Both the position numbers and the translations under genes were made by a program. A stretch of DNA of 64,000 bases from Haliscomenobacter sp. GTDB lineage: Bacteria > Bacteroidota > Bacteroidia > Chitinophagales > Saprospiraceae. Below the pieces are notes generated by a model. The model did not search any database. It was given only the letters and a program-made list of their open reading frames with translations, and had not been told where the DNA came from. Positions 54,053 through 62,374 of the stretch are shown in pieces; within the stretch, counting starts at the first letter, position 1, and each line of letters opens with the position of its first letter. The stretch is taken from assembly GCF_016718685.1 (NCBI RefSeq), contig NZ_JADKCX010000013.1, positions 1-64,000 of the forward strand. Reading direction: 5' to 3'.

Positions 54053-54984
54053 ATGTCAGAAATCAATCCCACCTTTTACCTATCAAGGGTAGCACTGGTG
54101 GTGCAACCCGGTCAAAACCAGCTTCGTGCATTCAGTGCTGAAAAAGGAGCCTGGGTAAGCCAGGAAGTGATCATCAACACTGACGAAGACGATCGCTACA
54201 TGATAGACACCAACGTGGCCCTGGTGGTACAGCCCGGTCAGAACGCGCTGCGCGCATTCAGCGGCATCAATGGCAATTGGGCCAATCTGGAAGTTCCGGT
54301 CAACAACCGCGAAGGTGACCACTACGCGACGCGGGGCAACGTCGCCTTGGCAGTACAACCCAGTCGCAACCGCATTCACGGGTTCAGTGCCTTTTCAGGC
54401 GTATGGTCTACCATCAACATTGAAGTGAACAACAACGAAGGTGATGTAGAATTGATTGAACAAAACCTCGCCCTGATCGTCCAGCCGATGCGCGATCGGA
54501 TGTGTGCCTACAGCGCTTTTACCGGAACCTGGGAGGTCATCAATGTACCCGTAGATGCCAATCGGGGCGAGACCTATCTCATCGACACCAATATGGCCCT
54601 GGTGGTGCAACCTGGCCAGAACCACATCCGCGCCTACAGCGCCGCTACGGGCAGTTGGGCCCATCTCAATGTTACCGTAGATCCACGGCACGGGATGCTT
54701 ACCGCATTGGTGCCAATGTGGCACTCATCATGCAGCCATTTCAGAACAAAATTCGCGCGTTCAGTGCGATTACGGGAAGTTGGAGTACCCTTGATGTTGC
54801 GGTAAACCCCAGTGAAGGTGATCAGTTTTTTGTTTCCGGCAATGTGGCCATGGTGATTCAGCCCGGTCAGGATAAAATCCATGCGTTCAGCGCCATGAAT
54901 GGGCAATGGGCAAGTTTGGAAGCATCGGTTGATGCGAGGGATAAGGATGTGTATCTGATAGGGAAGGATGCGGTGCTGGGCTGA
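54053..54984 (+). CDS. Protein of seven 42-residue repeats, probable beta-propeller, one frameshift
   Basis: About 310 residues once a missing G in 54692-54694 is restored (VTVDPRHGDAYRIGAN). After a 12-residue lead (MSEINPTFYLSR) come seven repeats of exactly 42 residues, each of the form xALVVQPGQNxIRAFSA, then xTGxWxxLxVxV, then xxxxGDxYxIxxN. The seventh ends KDVYLIGKDAVLG. Seven units of this length, with a partial strand at each end that could close the ring, suggest a seven-bladed propeller; the RAFSAxTGxW part recalls PQQ-type blades. There is no signal peptide, so it is probably cytoplasmic unless exported by another route. No enzymatic residues are evident. The gene stands alone. 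Confidence 0.85.
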
Positions 54985-54986
54985 GC

Positions 54987-55025
54987 AAAAAAAAAGCAAG
55001 CACCTGGTAATCAGATACTTGCTTT
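54987..55025 (-). terminator. Intrinsic terminator of tRNA-Ser
   Basis: On the minus strand AAAGCAAGTATCTG pairs with CCAGGTGCTTGCTTT and is followed by about nine T in a row. It starts seven bases past the tRNA end. It may also stop the convergent repeat-protein transcript. Confidence 0.85.
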
Positions 55026-55031
55026 ATTTAG

Positions 55032-55116
55032 CGGAGGAAGAGGGATTCGAACCCCCGGTACCTCTCAGTACGGCAGTTTTCAAGACTGCTGCAATCAACC
55101 GCTCTGCCATTCCTCC
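55032..55116 (-). tRNA. tRNA-Ser(TGA)
   Basis: An 85-base cloverleaf with a long variable arm, as expected for tRNA-Ser. The acceptor stem is GGAGGAA with TTCCTCC. The anticodon stem GCAGT/ACTGC encloses the loop CTTGAAA, giving anticodon TGA (55080-55082). The T-arm reads GGGGGTTCGAATCCCTC. CCA is not encoded. Confidence 0.97.
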
Positions 55117-55235
55117 GTTAGGTTAAAGGTTTTAAGACCTTTGTTGCAAAGCGAGTGCAAATATAAAGGCCTTTATGAAAAAAGGAAACCCTTCGGGATA
55201 TTTTATTTGTGTAAAATAAAATAAGTGTTCCCTTG

Positions 55236-56050
55236 CTAAGCATTTTGGTGTTCTTTCCAATCCAGTGGCCGGAGGGTCACCCCTGCTTTTTTCAACAAGC
55301 GCAAGATGCCATTTTGGCCACCGAGATGAGCTGCTCCTACTGCACAAAAAACGGTATCGGATTGTAAAAGTTCCAACAAGCTTGCGGTCATGGTGACGTT
55401 GCGGTCATAGAGCAGGATTTTTCGCGATCCCCCTACGTGTTTTTTGGCTGCTTTGAACAAAGTTTGATAATCCCCACTTGCATAAATTTCCACCATTTTG
55501 AACAGTTCTCGTCTTTCCTTGCCGATGTGTTTTCCGAGGTACAACAAATCTTTAATTTGGTCTTCAATCGGAATTTTGTGCAACACCATGGCTTGTTGTG
55601 CCACAGTTTCTAGGCCAGTGGCCGGTTTGTTGATCCGAATGGCGTAATCCCAGAGGTACCGATCGAGTGAATAAGGCTGGTCGGCTGGAAGCAAGTTTTC
55701 GTGGACCAGGTTGACCAAAAGAATTGGCAAAAAGCGATCGTACAAGGCAATATCCTGACCACAGGTTTTGTGGATGATGTGCCGAAGCTTGGCGTATTTT
55801 TAGGGGGAAGAATACCAGAAAGTGTTTGATAGTCAGGCAACAGTGCATGTTGGATAAAATCCTGATTGCCCATTTCTTCCAGGTCAATTTCAGCTGCAAA
55901 TACGTTGGCTTTTTCAATCAGGGCACAATATTCATTGATTTGAAAAAAAGCCTCATCACATTTGGCATGGATGGTACCCAAAAGGTACGATGGGGTTGCT
56001 CCTTCTTCCGGTTCCAATTGCCACAGTAAAGTCCGCTTCTTTTTTTTCAT
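55236..56050 (-). CDS. TraB/GumN family protein, one frameshift
   Basis: About 271 residues from the ATG at 56050 (MKKKKRTLLWQLEPEEGATP). The family features are SYLLGTIHAKCDEAFF near the start (GTIH), AEIDLEEMGNQDF, and ERRELFKMVEIYASGDYQTL with RNVTM-type LYDRNVTMTASLLEL and FCAVGAAHLGGQNGILRLL near the end. One A is missing in the A-run at 55797-55801: LPPKKYAKLRHIIHKTCGQD restores the frame. TraB-like proteins are thought to be metal-dependent peptidases or pheromone inhibitors with conserved GxxH motifs; this one lacks a signal peptide. Confidence 0.87.
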
Positions 56051-56214
56051 AATGCTAAATGAGCCTTTGCCAGATTGATTCACCCAGACAGGGGAAGGCG
56101 TAAGGTAATTTTCTCCAAAGATGTAAAGCCGCTGAGCATTGTACAACGCTCAGCGGCTAAGATACAAAAAGATAAATCAGGTGGTTTGTACAATCCGCTT
56201 ACAAAAATCCTGGA

Positions 56215-56688
56215 TCAATCATATTTGTAAGGCAAAACCTTAGAATCTTTTACCGTTGATAAAGTCATGAGGGTTTTAAGCCGCTCAATTTCTTCGATTT
56301 GGGAAAGGGTTTTGAACAAAAGTTGTTCATAGGTAGGAATATCCCGACAAACAATTTTGATGAGGAAATCCGCCTCACCCGTGATGATATAACATTCAAC
56401 AATTTCCTCAATCTGTTTGATTTTATCCAGGAAGTTGTTGAGCGCATTTTCTTTCTGCCAAGCCAAAGAAACCAGTACGAAAGTTTTCACATTCAGGCCA
56501 ATCGTTTGTGGATTCACTTTGGCATGATAGCTTTCAATGATTTCACTAGATTCTAGTTTCTTAACTCGTTCGAGTGTAGGAGCGGGTGAAAGACCAATTT
56601 TTTTGGAAAGATCAAGGTTGGTGATCTTAGAATTATCCTGAAGTATTCTGAGAATTTTCAGGTCAATTTTATCCAATTTTTCCGACAT
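56215..56688 (-). CDS. Lrp/AsnC family transcriptional regulator
   Basis: A 157-residue protein from the ATG at 56688 (MSEKLDKIDLKILRILQDNS). The N-terminal winged helix-turn-helix (LDLSKKIGLSPAPTLERVKK) is followed by the RAM effector domain (VNPQTIGLNVKTFVLVSLAW, IVECYIITGEADFLIKIVCR, ERLKTLMTLSTVKDSKVLPY). It probably senses amino acids. It lies downstream of the glutamate dehydrogenase gene in the same direction, across a 274-bp gap with a hairpin, so it could regulate that gene. Confidence 0.92.
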   Translation of the reverse strand: MSEKLDKIDLKILRILQDNSKITNLDLSKKIGLSPAPTLERVKKLESSEIIESYHAKVNPQTIGLNVKTFVLVSLAWQKENALNNFLDKIKQIEEIVECYIITGEADFLIKIVCRDIPTYEQLLFKTLSQIEEIERLKTLMTLSTVKDSKVLPYKYD

Positions 56689-56903
56689 GGGTTCCATAAA
56701 TTAACTGAACGATATAAATTAAGTGCCAAGATAGGGACATAAACATAATTTTACAAACGTACAATCAAATAATGCCTAATTTTATTTTAAATAATTTCGT
56801 TTTTCAGCAAAATGAACCAGCAATATTTCACAAATTAAGTTAAAACAGCCAGAAAAGCCTCAAAGTCCAAAAAGTGCCCTAATTTGAAAAAATTTATTTT
56901 GGT

Positions 56904-56950
56904 TTTGGTGCCCAAACCATACAAATTCCTTGTAGGGTCCAGGCACCAAA
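56904..56950 (-). terminator. Hairpin after the glutamate dehydrogenase gene
   Basis: TTTGGTGCC (56904-56912) pairs exactly with 56942-56950 across a 29-base loop. On the minus strand an A/T-rich stretch including six T follows. The rest of the 274-bp gap to the Lrp gene is AT-rich with no gene seen. Confidence 0.5.
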
Positions 56951-56971
56951 CTAAACCTCAACTATATATGG

Positions 56972-58393
56972 TTATGGCCAAATGCCTAAAGACATGTAAT
57001 CGTTGCTGATCTTGTTGATGGCATTCACCATGGCGGCGGTCCGCAAATCATTGATTTTTGGATTCACCACCATTACTTCGCGAATCTGGTGATAGGCGGT
57101 AATCATGGTTTCTTCCAGGCCTGAGCGCACCAAATCAATTTCATCCGCTCCACGTGCAATGATTTTCATTTCCTCATTGGTGACATCGCGATTGGTCATG
57201 CGTTCAATCAGGTTGACCATGTCCATCATCCGTCCCTGATTGAAGCGTTTGTCCATCCGCCCAAAACGCATGTGCGACAAGTTTTTCAACCATTCGAAGT
57301 AGGAAACGGTTACCCCACCAGCGTTGAGGTAAAAATCGGGGATGATCAATTTTCCAGCTGCGAGCAATACCTCTTCAGCATCCGCAGCAACCGGGCCATT
57401 GGCCGCTTCAGCAATGATTTTTGCTTTAATTCGACTAGCGTTGTTGATCGTAATTACACTTTCCAGCGCTGCGGGTACAAGCACGTCGCATTCGAATTCC
57501 AGGGCGATTTCTCGCTGGGCCTTATCATAACTTTGTACACCAGGGTAATTGAGCATTGAGCCGTTGGCCTTGCGGTATTGGAGCAGATCATTGATGTCGA
57601 TGCCATCTGGATTGTAAATGGCACCTTCTACCTCTCCTACCCCAACCAGGATCATGCCCCCTTCTTCCTGGCAAATTTTGCCCGTAAAAGTGCCGACATT
57701 CCCCAGACCTTGCAACACAAAGGTTTTGCCTTTGGTACCTGCACTCAAGCCAATCTTTTTCATGTCTTCAGGTACGTTGCAAGCTTCGCGGATTCCGTAG
57801 AAAACCCCACGTCCGGTTGCTTCTTCCCGGCCACGCACCCCGTTTTGGGTTACCGGTTTTCCGGTTACACATCCGGCTGCATCGATTTCATCACCTTTAA
57901 ACGCACGGTAAGTGTCGTAAATCCAGGCCATTTCGCGAGAGCCAGTTCCGTAATCGGGAGCAGGTACGTCCACTGAAGGCCCAATCATGTTGCGCTTGAT
58001 TAGTTCAGCGGTGTATCGGCGAGTAATTTTTTCCAACTCTTCCGGAGTATACTCCCAAGGGTTGATTTTTACGCCACCTTTCGCGCCACCAAAAGGCACA
58101 TCAACAATGGCACATTTGTACGACATTAATGAAGCCAAAGCCATCACTTCCTCCTGATTCACATGGTTGCTGAAGCGGATACCACCTTTGGTCGGGGTAC
58201 GGTGGTGGCTGTGCTGTACCCGATAGGCTTCGATGACCTTTACTTCATCACGCAGTTTTACCGGAAAATTCATCCGATAAACTGAGTTGCAGACTTTGAT
58301 TTGGTCCAACAGCCCTTGGGGCAGCCCAGTGTGTGGCGCTGCCCGGTCGAAGTAGTATTCTACACTTTCGTAGAATCCGCCTTTTTTACTCAT
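56972..58393 (-). CDS. gdhA: Glu/Leu/Phe/Val dehydrogenase (glutamate dehydrogenase)
   Basis: A 473-residue protein. Substrate-binding HRTPTKGGIRFSNHVNQEEV and the catalytic Lys motif VDVPFGGAKGGVKINPWEYT are intact, as are VPAPDYGTGSREMAWIYDTY, GRGVFYGIREACNVP and the nucleotide-binding FVLQGLGNVGTFTGKICQEEGG. It oxidatively deaminates glutamate to 2-oxoglutarate or runs in reverse. The ATG overlaps the end of the CcmD-like gene by eight bases, so it is expressed with the cytochrome maturation genes. Confidence 0.95.
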   Translation of the reverse strand: MSKKGGFYESVEYYFDRAAPHTGLPQGLLDQIKVCNSVYRMNFPVKLRDEVKVIEAYRVQHSHHRTPTKGGIRFSNHVNQEEVMALASLMSYKCAIVDVPFGGAKGGVKINPWEYTPEELEKITRRYTAELIKRNMIGPSVDVPAPDYGTGSREMAWIYDTYRAFKGDEIDAAGCVTGKPVTQNGVRGREEATGRGVFYGIREACNVPEDMKKIGLSAGTKGKTFVLQGLGNVGTFTGKICQEEGGMILVGVGEVEGAIYNPDGIDINDLLQYRKANGSMLNYPGVQSYDKAQREIALEFECDVLVPAALESVITINNASRIKAKIIAEAANGPVAADAEEVLLAAGKLIIPDFYLNAGGVTVSYFEWLKNLSHMRFGRMDKRFNQGRMMDMVNLIERMTNRDVTNEEMKIIARGADEIDLVRSGLEETMITAYHQIREVMVVNPKINDLRTAAMVNAINKISNDYMSLGIWP

Positions 58394-58604
58394 TTTCTTT
58401 AATTTGGTTTTCCAATTTGGTTAGCTTACGGTCCAAGTATATCAAAAAAAGGACGATGCCAAAAAAGATGATCAGGATGACCGCTACTACCACATAAATG
58501 CGGCCAATGCTGCGCATAAAGTCTCCACTGGCTTGCTGGGCAAAGGCCATTTGTTGAACGAGTAGGGTCAGTACACAAACAAGTGAAATGCGATTCCGGA
58601 TCAT
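58386..58604 (-). CDS. CcmD-like small membrane protein
   Basis: A 72-residue protein with a signal-like first segment (ISLVCVLTLLVQQMAFAQ) and one membrane span (IYVVVAVILIIFFGIVLFLI) followed by a charged tail LDRKLTKLENQIKENE. Short proteins of this shape follow ccmC in many Bacteroidota and are annotated CcmD; in Proteobacteria CcmD releases haem-loaded CcmE. It lies 60 bp downstream of ccmC and overlaps gdhA by eight bases. Confidence 0.75.
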   Translation of the reverse strand: MIRNRISLVCVLTLLVQQMAFAQQASGDFMRSIGRIYVVVAVILIIFFGIVLFLIYLDRKLTKLENQIKENE

Positions 58605-58664
58605 GATATTTTCTGTTTTTTGAAAAAGAAGTTTAATGCTAAAGGCTTGTGTCGGGATGTCTTG

Positions 58665-59720
58665 TTAAGCATCCAGCAGTTTGTTTTGCAACTTATCGAT
58701 GCGATAGGATACTGCGGCAATCCAAAAGCCGAGTAATGTCCAACCAATTCCCGCCGGATAAAACACCATGCGCATGGTATTGTCGAGGTCATCACTGCCA
58801 AAAGCCGGATTTCCACCGTTTCCGGGGTGTAAACTGTCGGTTAAGCGGGGAATTACGAAGATCAGCGGGATGAGGGCCGCAAAAGCAAAAATGTTGTACA
58901 CCGCAGCCAGGCGGGCTTTTTTCTCCTCATCCTGAAAGGCGCCACGCAGAATAAAATAAGCAGCATAAATGAGCAAAGCTACTGCGGTCATGTTTTGCTT
59001 AACATCCCAACTCCAATAGGCACCCCAGGCAAATTTGGCCCAAATGGCACCGGTTACCAGGCCCAAAAGCCCAAAAATAAACCCTGCCCGAGTGAGTGCC
59101 AGCGCGCGTTGGTCTGCATCGGGGTCAAATTTGCGCAAGTACCGAATGCTAAAACCAACCGAGAAGATGAACAAAAAGAGCATGGCAAACCAAAGCGGTA
59201 CATGAAAATACTGGTTACGGATGGTTTCGTACAAAACGGAACGATAAGGAAAAGTCAGTTCAGGACCAGCATTAAGTTGATCCATTTTGTCCACAGACCA
59301 TAATTTACTCCCTTCTGCAAGATTGACGGAATCCTGGGTCAGGGCAATTCCTTCAGGCAATACAATTGCCCCATCCACCGGACTGTCCAGAATCAAGGAA
59401 CAAACATCGTCTTTGGAATCGGAAGGCAAATAAGCGGGTAGCTTGAAGACCAACTTAAGGGTACGATCGTCGACCACTTCAATGCTGGTCGCTTTGAGTA
59501 CCACGTCTCCTTTCAGTTTCAACCAGGCACGCAAATCACTTTTCGCTTTGGTGTAATAAGAATTGTACCCCGTAATGGTCATTTCAACATCCGTGCCCGC
59601 CTGTAGGGCACGCGGCGAAACATCGGCAATGCCGGGCTTGAGGGGCACCAACATACCCGCCGTAAACGTATACACCAATAGGACTACTGCCAATATTTTC
59701 CACCAGCTTTGCCGTATCAT
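58665..59720 (-). CDS. ccmC: Cytochrome c biogenesis protein CcmC/CcsA-like
   Basis: A 351-residue protein from the ATG at 59720 (MIRQSWWKILAVVLLVYTF). A 130-residue periplasmic insertion between spans one and two (EMTITGYNSYYTKAKSDLRA) is longer than in classical CcmC. The haem-handling Trp-rich loop is IWAKFAWGAYWSWDVKQNMT, with flanking His residues in YFHVPLWFAM and SLHPGNGG. It presents haem for c-type cytochrome assembly. It lies 11 bp after ccmB. Confidence 0.9.
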   Translation of the reverse strand: MIRQSWWKILAVVLLVYTFTAGMLVPLKPGIADVSPRALQAGTDVEMTITGYNSYYTKAKSDLRAWLKLKGDVVLKATSIEVVDDRTLKLVFKLPAYLPSDSKDDVCSLILDSPVDGAIVLPEGIALTQDSVNLAEGSKLWSVDKMDQLNAGPELTFPYRSVLYETIRNQYFHVPLWFAMLFLFIFSVGFSIRYLRKFDPDADQRALALTRAGFIFGLLGLVTGAIWAKFAWGAYWSWDVKQNMTAVALLIYAAYFILRGAFQDEEKKARLAAVYNIFAFAALIPLIFVIPRLTDSLHPGNGGNPAFGSDDLDNTMRMVFYPAGIGWTLLGFWIAAVSYRIDKLQNKLLDA

Positions 59721-59731
59721 AACTGTTTTTT

Positions 59732-60397
59732 TTAATCTCTCCACAAAAAAGGGTACAGTACCAGGGTCAGTCCGGCCAGCACCAAATCAATGGCCACCAA
59801 AATGCCGATGTCTTTGCCTACACCCGTATCTTCCAACATTCCGGTAGCACCCACCGAAAGTTTAATCAACGTCATCAAAATAGGGATTACCAAAGGGAAA
59901 CTCAGGATGGCCAAGAGTGTTGAGTTGTTGTCAGCTTTAGAAGAAATTGCTGCCACGAAGGTAAACAATATAGAGAAACCTACACTACCCAAAAATAGTG
60001 CCAACAAAAAGGCACTGAACTCCTCGATCTGGTTGCCCACCATAAAAGCCAACGCGGCCCAGGTGAGCAGACTGAGCAAAAACAACAGAGAAATGTTGTA
60101 GACCATTTTGGAAATGATCACCGCTAGAGGATCCAAAAGGCTATAGTAATACAGCTGTCTGTTCCCATTTTCCTGCACAAAACTTTTAACTATGGCATTG
60201 ATCGATGCAAAAAGCATAATGATCCAAAACAAGGTAACCCACATCATAGCATTATTAACGCCTTGAAAAAAGGCGGAATAAACAATGAACACCGTAGAGA
60301 GTACGTAAAGGAGAATACCACTGATGGCATATCCCGTCCTCAACTCTAAGACAAGCTCTTTGCGAAGTAAGATGCCGATTTGCGAAAATAAGTTCAT
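59732..60397 (-). CDS. ccmB: Haem exporter protein CcmB
   Basis: A 221-residue protein with six spans. Family features: IGILLRKELVLELRTGYAIS, MLFASINAIVKSFVQENGNR, QLYYYSLLDPLAVIISKMVY and FSILFTFVAAISSKADNNST. It is the ABC membrane subunit that pairs with CcmA, which is not in this operon segment. It starts the ccmB-ccmC-ccmD-gdhA cluster. Confidence 0.92.
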   Translation of the reverse strand: MNLFSQIGILLRKELVLELRTGYAISGILLYVLSTVFIVYSAFFQGVNNAMMWVTLFWIIMLFASINAIVKSFVQENGNRQLYYYSLLDPLAVIISKMVYNISLLFLLSLLTWAALAFMVGNQIEEFSAFLLALFLGSVGFSILFTFVAAISSKADNNSTLLAILSFPLVIPILMTLIKLSVGATGMLEDTGVGKDIGILVAIDLVLAGLTLVLYPFLWRD

Positions 60398-60432
60398 AGC
60401 TGCAAATTTATGAACGTGTGGGAAAATAGTTC

Positions 60433-60440
60433 TACATTTG
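60433..60440 (+). promoter_or_regulatory. Candidate -7 promoter element of the amidase gene (TACATTTG)
   Basis: An exact TAnnTTTG match 32 bases upstream of the amidase ATG, in the divergent space with ccmB. A TTTA about 20 bases further upstream is a weak -33 candidate. Confidence 0.45.
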
Positions 60441-60471
60441 TTAGCTTCTTTTCATCACTAAACTCGAAAGG

Positions 60472-61710
60472 ATGCCTTTTTTTTTACTCATCCTCTTTTC
60501 TTACTTATTGACGCCTGCAGCTAAACCTTTCGTTGCACCAGACTACCTAAGTGTTGTTCCGCAAGCAGGCGATGGCATACTTTCCATTCTACGCAGGTAT
60601 GAATTGGACAAATACCGCTGCAACCTCGACAAATTTTGCGAACTCAATAAGGTTACTTTAAAAAACAACCTGATCAAGGGGAAAAAATATTTAGTACCCA
60701 TCCAACTCAGGGCTTTTGATGGCAAATCTATCCGCAGTTCTTTAGGGATTAGCAATTTTGATGTAGCGAAGGGCATTGAAATATTCAATACCTTAATGCT
60801 GAGCAAAGGCTTAAAAAGTAAGGCATTCAAGGTGGATAAAATACTCTGGGTGCCCCATCACACTTTAAACAATTGTGCAGCAACCGAATCCAAAACCACC
60901 GTGTCTACCAATCAGGCGGGCAAAGCACCAATATCGGAAAATGAACGGGTTGATCCCAATTTTCAACAAACCAGCAATCCAGGCAAACGAAAATTCCCCA
61001 TTTTTGGAGATACCTATGCTTACACCCCTTTATTGAGTTCTCGCCTCAGTGGAAAGGTATACTACATTGATGCTGGGCATGGAGGTATTGACCCCGGAGC
61101 CATTGGTCGCTATGCTGGACACGACTTGTGCGAAGACGAATACGCCTATGATGTTTCACTCCGCCTGTGCCGTAAGTTGATTGAACATGGTGCCACTACC
61201 TATATGATTACCCGCGACCCCAATGATGGCATTCGGGGAGGAACCATCCTTAAATGTGACAAAGACGAGGAAGTATGGGGCGGCCAACGCATTAAAGCTG
61301 GTCATTCCGCACGGCTGCATCAACGCTCTAACATCATCAACCAACTGTATGAACAAAACCGCAAAGCGGGCATCAAACAACAAATTACCATCAGCATACA
61401 CGTTGATTCACGTCAGAACAAACAAGTAGACTTATTCCTGTATTACCAGAGTTCCAGCGAACAGAGTAAAAAACTTGCGCAGTCTCTGCATCAATCCATT
61501 CGAAACAAATACCAGATTTACCGCAAGAATGGACGGTACAGTGGTTCGGTCACCACCCGTGACTTGCACATGTTGCGCGAATGCAAACCCATTGGCATTT
61601 ATCTGGAGCTGGGAAACATTCGTCATGCCCTTGATCAGCAACGTATTGTACTGGAAAGCAACCGGGAAGCATTGGCCAAGTGGTTGTTCGAAGGCCTTTC
61701 CGGGCAATAA
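60472..61710 (+). CDS. N-acetylmuramoyl-L-alanine amidase (Amidase_3) with LysM-like N-terminus
   Basis: A 412-residue secreted protein (signal segment FFLLILFSYLLTPAAKPF). Residues 28-130 look like two degenerate LysM modules (GILSILRRYELDKYRCNLDK, GIEIFNTLMLSKGLKSKAFK). Residues 195-410 form Amidase_3: YYIDAGHGGIDPGAIG (zinc His), LCEDEYAYDVSLRLC (Glu), ITISIHVDSRQN (His) and IGIYLELGNIRHALDQQ (catalytic Glu). It cuts the amide between MurNAc and the stem peptide, for daughter-cell separation or recycling. The gene is convergent with the helicase-like operon, only 6 bp away. Confidence 0.92.
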   Translation: MPFFLLILFSYLLTPAAKPFVAPDYLSVVPQAGDGILSILRRYELDKYRCNLDKFCELNKVTLKNNLIKGKKYLVPIQLRAFDGKSIRSSLGISNFDVAKGIEIFNTLMLSKGLKSKAFKVDKILWVPHHTLNNCAATESKTTVSTNQAGKAPISENERVDPNFQQTSNPGKRKFPIFGDTYAYTPLLSSRLSGKVYYIDAGHGGIDPGAIGRYAGHDLCEDEYAYDVSLRLCRKLIEHGATTYMITRDPNDGIRGGTILKCDKDEEVWGGQRIKAGHSARLHQRSNIINQLYEQNRKAGIKQQITISIHVDSRQNKQVDLFLYYQSSSEQSKKLAQSLHQSIRNKYQIYRKNGRYSGSVTTRDLHMLRECKPIGIYLELGNIRHALDQQRIVLESNREALAKWLFEGLSGQ

Positions 61711-61716
61711 GTCAGC

Positions 61717-62374
61717 TTACTTTTTGTCCCCCCTGATGATTTGTGCTGCTATTTTTCGACTTTCAGCGTCTAGGTTTTCCCAACAAGATGCCGACCAAAA
61801 TTCCAGGGTTTTCCATTGCTGTTGAAACAGCAGTTTCCTTTGTTGATACTCCCAGGCAAAGTCAGTCACTTCGGTCTCCGCCAAAAAACCGTCTTTCAAT
61901 AGCACGACTCCTCCGCCATTTTTTTCGACAGATTTTACTGCGATTGGCAAGGTTAATCCAGCCACAGTAAGGTCCTGAACCAATCTGGAAGGCTCAAAAT
62001 AAGGTCGAATACTGCGTTGAATTTCCGTCCAGAACATATCGTTTTCACGCGTACTGCGCTCTTGCAAAATTCCTGTTATATTCGTTTGTGGGTATTCCGG
62101 CAATGCTGATGCGGGTTTGCTCAACACCAACAATTTTTTTTTGCCTAAAGTCAGATAACAGGTTTTTTCCGGGTTTGGCACATCCATTAGGATCACCCAA
62201 TCGAAAATGGATGCAGGGGTAAAATCCAGCAATTCATGTTTTCCTTCCTCCGCTTGAAGCAAGAGTACCGGAAACAACTCAGTATACACCTCCAGGCCTA
62301 CGTTTTCTTTTGCTGCTCTTTTTTCCGAACCCAAAGCGAGAAGCATACTTATTGTTTTTTTTCAGCAAACTCAT
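61717..62374 (-). CDS. Helicase-like protein, downstream part with degenerate Walker B region
   Basis: The clear frame runs from an ATG at 62346 (MLLALGSEKRAAKENVGLEV) to 61717, 209 residues. An ATG at 62374 overlaps the stop of the upstream gene as ATGA and would join this frame if one A is removed from the A8 run (T8 at 62355-62362), giving MSLLKKTISMLLALGSE. The segment YTELFPVLLLQAEEG and then FDWVILMDVPNPEKTC matches, in order, the block that precedes and forms Walker B in large SF1 helicases (usually FPVWLL and FDLVIFDEASQ), but the Asp-Glu pair is not kept. The rest (EKNGGGVVLLKDGFLAE) is not assignable. Whether it is one protein with the upstream part is open. Confidence 0.6.

Noticed and set aside
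6124..62374. Programmed ribosomal frameshifting as the cause of the many broken frames
   Set aside because: The sites share no slippery heptamer or downstream pseudoknot, go in both directions and affect unrelated genes.
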